In this document: piece by piece, positions 5,842 to 9,805 of the stretch
Layout of the letters: each line of letters begins with the position of its first letter
Position numbering within the stretch: position 1 is the stretch's first letter
Assembly: GCA_900551455.1 (NCBI GenBank)
Contig: URVV01000021.1
Coordinates: forward strand, 1-9,805
Origin: an uncultured Mycoplasmatota bacterium
Lineage (GTDB): Bacteria > Bacillota_I > Bacilli_A > RF39 > UBA660
Reading direction: 5' to 3'
Length of the DNA stretch: 9,805 nt
Notes under the pieces: generated by a model
What the model saw: the letters and a program-made list of their open reading frames with translations, nothing else
Told to the model about the DNA's origin: nothing
Databases searched by the model: none
Program-made: the position numbers and the translations under genes

Positions 5842-6165
5842 CTATTTATTACAATCCGTTCCACTATAAACATATTCATAATCACTAACTGTAATCATAT
5901 CCGTATCTTTAATCTTTTTAATTTTCTCTTCACTCAAATAATTATTATCTCTTAATTCCTTAACAGTTACTCTATCTCTTCCAGATCCATCCAAAGAAAA
6001 ATACATTTTCGCAGCATTCTTAACAAGCTCTATTTCTTCTTCACACTCTTTTATATCTCTTCTCTCTAATGAAGCACTAATTCCAGAAACGGTAACCAAA
6101 GACAATACCGATAAAATAACTAACACTGCCAAAAGCTCCACTAAAGTAAAACCTTTCCTATTCAT
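5842..6165 (-). CDS. Prepilin-like protein with type IV N-terminal cleavage/methylation motif
   Basis: 107 aa beginning MNRKGFTLVELLAVLVIL: a short basic leader, Gly5-Phe6 prepilin peptidase site, Glu at +5 of the mature protein and a 20-residue hydrophobic helix. This is the class III signal of type IV pilins, type II secretion pseudopilins and ComGC-like competence pilins. The processed protein would sit in the membrane until assembled into a filament. The mature domain is short: a charged alpha-helix with KECEEEIELVKNAAKMYF (helix-1C style), then a small region with VTVKELRDNNYLSEEKIKKI and ending YSGTDCNK. Cysteines near residue 40 and at the C-terminus might form a disulfide. No assembly ATPase, PilC-type protein or peptidase is nearby. 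Start: GAGGG abuts the ATG at 6171 but is six bases from ATG 6165, so 6165 is preferred. It leads the putative operon with the symporter. Confidence 0.85.
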   Translation of the reverse strand: MNRKGFTLVELLAVLVILSVLSLVTVSGISASLERRDIKECEEEIELVKNAAKMYFSLDGSGRDRVTVKELRDNNYLSEEKIKKIKDTDMITVSDYEYVYSGTDCNK

Positions 6166-6262
6166 TTGCATCCCTCGATCCTTATATCATATTTATTTAA
6201 TCTTAACATATTTAAGTGTATAAGTAAATAAATATCTCATATAATTTATCAAGGAGGCTCCT
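6166..6262. promoter_or_regulatory. Divergent promoter region, prepilin-like gene and NodB-like gene
   Basis: Plus strand: TATAAT at 6240-6245 and a strong AAGGAGG (6251-6257) five bases before ATG 6263; the leader would be only about 11 bases and no clear -35 is seen. Minus strand: TTGATA (6252-6247), an 18-base spacer and TTTACT (6228-6223) form a possible promoter for the prepilin operon, with a leader of about 50 bases. The two would overlap, so the genes may compete for polymerase. Neither call is strong. Confidence 0.35.
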
Positions 6263-7075
6263 ATGAAAATCTTAAAAATAATCGGCTTATTTTGTCTCTT
6301 TTGCTTTACCTTTATGTATACCGACAAAATAATTGATGTCACTATGGAACAAGATAAAATAATGTTAGATATCAAAGAATATGAAAACAAATACAACAAA
6401 AACCCCATTAACGCTACTATTATTAACGATACAATAATTCCCGGTACTGTAGGTAAATATATTGATAAAGAAAATAGTTACAAAGCAATGAAAAAAATTG
6501 GTACCTTTACCGAATCACTCTTAATTTATAAACCAATATACCCAGAAATATCTATTTATAACAACTATAACAAATATATTATAAAAGGTAATCCCCAAAA
6601 TAATTCCGTATCCTTAATATACATTCTAAATAATGATAAAACCATTGACAGTATCTTAAATACACTAAAATTCCATAATACCCCTATAAATTTCTTTATT
6701 GACAGCTCATTTCTTTCAAATAACATCCACATAATAGATAAAATAAAAGATTATGAAATATATAATTATGGTAATAACGGTAAATATACCAAAGATAATT
6801 TAATTATCTCTAATAATATCATAAATAATAAATCAAACAACAAATCAACCTATTGCCTATTCATAGAAAAAAATGAATCTTCCTTAAATTATTGTACAAA
6901 TAATAAAATGTTATCCATCATTCCAAATATAAAAGGATACCTTAATATTAGTAATAATCTCTCCAAAGGAAGTATTATTCTAATCAACAATACCAAAGAA
7001 TTAAACAACATCATTGATTACATCACTAGTAAAGGATATAAAATAGTTCCATTATCTAATTTAATCACTGAATAA
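6263..7075 (+). CDS. Membrane-anchored or secreted protein with degenerate NodB (polysaccharide deacetylase-like) domain
   Basis: 270 aa. Residues 4-18 form a hydrophobic N-terminal anchor or signal without a lipobox or clear signal-peptidase site. Residues about 50-110 (IIPGTVGKYIDKENSYKAMK, PEISIYNNYNKYIIKGN) form a pre-domain. Residues about 115-267 follow the NodB layout: VSLIYILNNDKTIDSILNTL in place of the ALTFDDGP strand, FHNTPINFFID for the KAtFFv strand, DYEIYNYGNNG where HEIGNHTYSH normally stands, and C-terminal KGSIILINNTKELNNIIDYI with SKGYKIVPLSNLI, closely like GsIiLlHd...iipyLkekGYkfvtlseL. The Asp pair and the metal-binding His residues are missing, so deacetylase activity on peptidoglycan or chitin-like glycans is unlikely; a binding or scaffold role outside the membrane is inferred. 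ATG 6263 has a perfect AAGGAGG. It is followed by a strong terminator and then mutS. Asparagine and isoleucine are very frequent. Confidence 0.7.
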   Translation: MKILKIIGLFCLFCFTFMYTDKIIDVTMEQDKIMLDIKEYENKYNKNPINATIINDTIIPGTVGKYIDKENSYKAMKKIGTFTESLLIYKPIYPEISIYNNYNKYIIKGNPQNNSVSLIYILNNDKTIDSILNTLKFHNTPINFFIDSSFLSNNIHIIDKIKDYEIYNYGNNGKYTKDNLIISNNIINNKSNNKSTYCLFIEKNESSLNYCTNNKMLSIIPNIKGYLNISNNLSKGSIILINNTKELNNIIDYITSKGYKIVPLSNLITE

Positions 7076-7079
7076 CCTT

Positions 7080-7119
7080 AAAAGAAGAAAGTTAGCCTTG
7101 ATTTATACTTTCTTCTTTT
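7080..7119 (+). terminator. Rho-independent terminator after the NodB-like gene
   Basis: Bases 7080-7092 (AAAAGAAGAAAGT) pair perfectly with 7107-7119 (ACTTTCTTCTTTT), 13 pairs around a 14-base loop. It begins four bases after the stop codon. The 3' arm itself supplies the T-rich tract. The sequence of the loop and 3' arm also carries the mutS promoter. Confidence 0.75.
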
Positions 7120-7127
7120 GTTATAAT
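7098..7127 (+). promoter_or_regulatory. Putative mutS promoter, nested in the upstream terminator
   Basis: TTGATT (7098-7103) lies in the terminator loop, then an 18-base spacer and a perfect TATAAT (7122-7127) with TGT immediately before it (extended -10). Transcription should start near 7134, leaving a leader of about 19 bases before ATG 7153. The ribosome binding site in that leader is weak (GTAGTGATT), which fits a repair protein made at low level. Confidence 0.55.
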
Positions 7128-7152
7128 AACTATTGAAAGTTGTAGTGATTAT

Positions 7153-9684
7153 ATGAAATTATGTGAAGTAGACAAAACAAAATTAGCTCCAATGATGGCC
7201 CATTATGTTGAACTAAAAGAAAAAAACTTAGACACCATCATTCTCTATCGTCTTGGAGATTTTTATGAAATGTTTTTTGAAGACGCTGAATTAGTAAGCC
7301 ACGAATTAGAATTAACTCTTACCGGTAGAAATGCCGGATTAGAAGAAAGAGTTCCAATGTGTGGGGTCCCATATCACGCCGTTGACATCTATATTGATAA
7401 ATTAATAAAAAAAGGTTATAAAGTTGCTATTTGTGAACAATTAGAAGATCCCAAAAGCACCAAAGGAATGGTAAAAAGAGACATCACCGAAGTAATCTCA
7501 TCAGGTACCGTCATCACCCAAAATTCCCTAAACGAAAAAGAAAACAATTACATTGCCAGTATCTATTTTCTAGAATACTGCTACATCCTAACATATGTCG
7601 ACATAACTACTGGTCAAATATATGGAGAAATAATCGAACCAACCAACGAATCCATCATAAACAAAATAATCTATTTAGGAATTAAAGAAGTATTAGCTAA
7701 CAGTAGTGTCAATCTAGAAATAATCTCATCCCTAAAAAATGTCTATAAACTACCAGTAACCATTATTGACGACTTATACAAAAATGAAGATTATCAATAT
7801 ATTTATGAATCCATTAAAGACATACGATACATTACCGGCATCAAACACCTTATTAACTACCTAATCTTTACTCTAAAAAGAAACATTTCCCATTTTCAAC
7901 ATATTATTATTAAAAAAAATAATGAATACCTAAAGATGGATATCCATACCAAAAGAAACCTTGAACTAACCGAAAGTATTCGTAATAAAGAAAGACAATA
8001 CTCACTATTATGGCTCTTAGATGAAACCAAAACAGCAATGGGATCAAGACTATTAAAGTCTTGGATCGAATCCCCTTTACTAGATCCTAATGAAATAAAC
8101 AAAAGATATGATACAGTTGCTATCCTTCTTGAAGAATTTATTCTAAACGAAGATCTTCGTAAATACCTATATGAAATATATGACTTAGAAAGATTATGTG
8201 GAAGAATTGCACTCGGATCAGCCAACGCCAAAGATCTTATTCAATTAAAAGAATCCCTAAAAGTATTACCAGAATTAAATACTATTCTAGAAAAAATAAA
8301 CTTTGAAAATCTTCCAGATCTCTCACCTCTATATAACCTCCTAGAGTCATCCCTATACGAAACTCCTCCAAGTACTCTAAAAGAAGGTTATCTAATTAAA
8401 AAAGGTTTCAACAAAGAATTAGATGAATTAAAAGACTTACGCAGTGGCGGAAAAGACTTCATTAGTAAATACGAACAAGAAGAACGTGAAAAAACCGGAA
8501 TAAAAAATTTAAAAGTAGGTTTCAACAAAGTATTCGGATATTACATTGAAATATCCAAAGGAAATCTATCAATGGTAAAAGACGAATATGGCTATATAAG
8601 AAAACAAACTCTAACCAACTGTGAAAGATTCATTAACCCCATATTAAAAGAAAAAGAAGATCTTGTTCTATCCGCTGAAGAAAAAATAATTAATCTTGAA
8701 TATGAATTATTCATTGATATTAGACAAAAATGTTATGAATACATTCACCAACTACAAAGTATTTCTAAAACAGTAAGTACCATCGACGTACTATCATCAT
8801 TTGCTATAATCAGCGAAAAATATAACTATGTAAAACCAATTATAACCAAAGATCACAACCTAGAAATTATTGAAGGACGTCACCCAGTCGTAGAAAAAGT
8901 TATCAAAGAACAATATATCCCTAATGATATAATTATGGATAACAACACCTCAATTCTATTAATTACTGGTCCAAATATGGCCGGTAAAAGTACATATATG
9001 CGTCAATTAGGAATAATTGTTATTATGGCACAAATAGGTTGTTATGTCCCCGCTAAAAAAGCCATCATCCCTATTTTTGATAAAATCTTCACCCGTATCG
9101 GAGCCAGTGATGACTTAGTAAGTGGTGAATCAACCTTTATGGTAGAAATGACCGAAGCCGCTAATGCTATTAAAAATGCCACCAAAGACAGTCTTATCCT
9201 CTTTGATGAATTAGGTCGTGGAACCGCCACCTTCGATGGAATGAGTTTAGCCCAAGCCATCCTTGAATACATAAACAATAAAATTGGTTGTAAAACCCTT
9301 TTCTCCACACACTACCACGAACTAACCGATCTTGAAACGACTCTTGACAAATTACAAAATAAACACGTCAGCGCCGAAGAAAAAGATGGAAAAATAACTT
9401 TTTTACACAAAGTAAAAAATGGTTCTATTGATAAAAGTTATGGTATTAACGTTGCAAAACTAGCTAACCTTCCTGAAGAAATAACCAAAAGAGCTGCCGA
9501 AATTTTAAAAGTCTATGAAACGAAAGAACAAAAAAGAGATTTAAAAATTCAAACCTCACTTCCCCTAGACTTTACCGAAAAAGAAAATGCCATCGAAAAA
9601 GAAATAAAAGAATTAAACGTTCTTGAACTTACTCCAATCGATGCCATAAACTTTCTATACAATCTAAAAAATAAAATAAAGTAA
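7153..9684 (+). CDS. mutS: DNA mismatch repair protein MutS
   Basis: 843 aa, full length for the family. MutS dimers clamp on DNA, recognise mispairs and small loops, and on ATP binding recruit MutL to start strand-specific repair. Domain I begins at once: PMMAHYVELKEKNLDTIILY, with the mismatch-probing Phe-x-Glu as F37-Y-E39 in GDFYEMF, and VPMCGVPYHA further on. Connector, lever and clamp domains follow (LWLLDETKTAMGSRLLKSWI, GFNKVFGYYIEISKGN). The ATPase domain has Walker A GPNMAGKST (606-614), the ST-x-FMVEM signature, Walker B LILFDELGRGT (D685, E686) and the STHYHEL switch. One departure: the usual GTSTYDG reads GTATFDG (Ala692), a mild change. The C-terminal LTPIDAINFLYNLKNKIK is typical. 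The ATG matches family N-termini, although its ribosome binding site is weak. mutL often follows mutS but would be outside the window. Confidence 0.98.
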   Translation: MKLCEVDKTKLAPMMAHYVELKEKNLDTIILYRLGDFYEMFFEDAELVSHELELTLTGRNAGLEERVPMCGVPYHAVDIYIDKLIKKGYKVAICEQLEDPKSTKGMVKRDITEVISSGTVITQNSLNEKENNYIASIYFLEYCYILTYVDITTGQIYGEIIEPTNESIINKIIYLGIKEVLANSSVNLEIISSLKNVYKLPVTIIDDLYKNEDYQYIYESIKDIRYITGIKHLINYLIFTLKRNISHFQHIIIKKNNEYLKMDIHTKRNLELTESIRNKERQYSLLWLLDETKTAMGSRLLKSWIESPLLDPNEINKRYDTVAILLEEFILNEDLRKYLYEIYDLERLCGRIALGSANAKDLIQLKESLKVLPELNTILEKINFENLPDLSPLYNLLESSLYETPPSTLKEGYLIKKGFNKELDELKDLRSGGKDFISKYEQEEREKTGIKNLKVGFNKVFGYYIEISKGNLSMVKDEYGYIRKQTLTNCERFINPILKEKEDLVLSAEEKIINLEYELFIDIRQKCYEYIHQLQSISKTVSTIDVLSSFAIISEKYNYVKPIITKDHNLEIIEGRHPVVEKVIKEQYIPNDIIMDNNTSILLITGPNMAGKSTYMRQLGIIVIMAQIGCYVPAKKAIIPIFDKIFTRIGASDDLVSGESTFMVEMTEAANAIKNATKDSLILFDELGRGTATFDGMSLAQAILEYINNKIGCKTLFSTHYHELTDLETTLDKLQNKHVSAEEKDGKITFLHKVKNGSIDKSYGINVAKLANLPEEITKRAAEILKVYETKEQKRDLKIQTSLPLDFTEKENAIEKEIKELNVLELTPIDAINFLYNLKNKIK

Positions 9685-9716
9685 AATCTCGTACTAAAAA
9701 ACGAGATTTTACTTTA
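9677..9716 (+). terminator. Strong terminator hairpin overlapping the end of mutS
   Basis: Bases 9677-9692 and 9701-9716 form a perfect 16-pair stem around the 8-base loop ACTAAAAA. The core reads AATCTCGT/ACGAGATT and is followed by TTACTTTAC. The 5' arm includes the mutS stop codon (9682-9684). The symmetry could also stop transcription from the right. If mutL lies downstream it may therefore have its own promoter. Confidence 0.8.
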
Positions 9717-9722
9717 CATATT

Positions 9723-9805
9723 AACCTGTAAAATTTATCTTTTTACAAGGTTTACTGTTAAGTTAACTTATTAACTTATAATTTAAAAAAATCTAATTTC
9801 TGTCA
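9723..9805. other. Intergenic tail with a second hairpin and tandem TTAACTTA repeats
   Basis: A second hairpin pairs AACC-TGTAAAA (9723-9733) with TTTTACA-A-GGTT (9741-9752), 11 pairs with one bulged A and a 7-base loop, without a T-run. It is followed by a perfect 12-base palindrome TAAGTTAACTTA (9759-9770) and two tandem copies of TTAACTTA (9763-9770, 9771-9778). A TATAAT (9777-9782) overlaps the second copy, so the repeats could be operator sites for a promoter serving the next gene to the right. No gene starts before the window ends. Confidence 0.4.

Noticed and set aside
6193..6408. Hydrophobic 71-codon open frame on the minus strand
   Set aside because: It overlaps the start of the NodB-like gene antisense and its hydrophobicity mirrors that gene's signal segment.
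7896..8231. Open frame of 111 codons on the minus strand
   Set aside because: Antisense shadow inside mutS, with no recognisable motif.
9042..9308. Open frame of 88 codons on the minus strand
   Set aside because: Antisense shadow of the MutS ATPase domain.
1..9805. CRISPR array, rRNA, tRNA or riboswitch
   Set aside because: I saw no regularly spaced direct repeats, no cloverleaf or rRNA-like conserved segments, and no long structured leader; the intergenic spaces are short and AT-rich.

Overview
The window is strongly AT-rich bacterial DNA. Tryptophan is encoded by TGG and no long frame contains an internal TGA, so the standard bacterial code applies and a Mycoplasma-type code does not. Strong AGGAGG/AGGTG ribosome binding sites, DUF5011 and DUF11 wall or surface domains, a Gram-positive type prepilin leader, poly-A-rich genes and an acyl-CoA dehydratase activase suggest a low-GC Firmicute, perhaps a gut anaerobe of the Bacilli/RF39/Erysipelotrichia/Clostridia kind. 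Species cannot be told from the sequence.

Layout. 1-698 (minus) is the N-terminal part of a membrane-anchored surface protein with DUF5011 Ig-like domains, behind a good promoter. 854-1137 (plus) is a broken N-terminal remnant that resembles an ISAs1-family transposase. 1138-1542 is mostly empty, apart from a doubtful 39-aa membrane peptide. 1543-2499 (minus) is a lone acyl-CoA dehydratase activase (BadF/HgdC ATPase). 2629-3942 (plus) is a small XRE repressor plus tyrosine recombinase module, probably the rump of an integrative element; the recombinase is frameshifted at an A7 run. 3963-6165 (minus) looks like an operon in the order prepilin-like protein, DAACS-family symporter, DUF11 repeat protein. 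The last gene is interrupted at an A10 run, beyond which the reading continues in another frame up to a hairpin. 6263-7075 (plus) is a secreted or anchored protein with a degenerate NodB (polysaccharide deacetylase-like) fold. 7153-9684 (plus) is a complete mutS, whose predicted promoter sits inside the terminator of the preceding gene; a strong hairpin follows it.

How the genes fit together. mutS is a housekeeping anchor. The regions to its left hold envelope-related and accessory genes. No complete new multi-gene system is evident. The most interesting signals are two frame interruptions at homopolymers (real mutation, polymerase slippage or sequencing error), the short activase with an extra cysteine module, altered substrate-site residues in the symporter, the catalytically degenerate NodB protein, and the promoter nested in a terminator. 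All identifications are from reading motifs by eye; no database search was possible.
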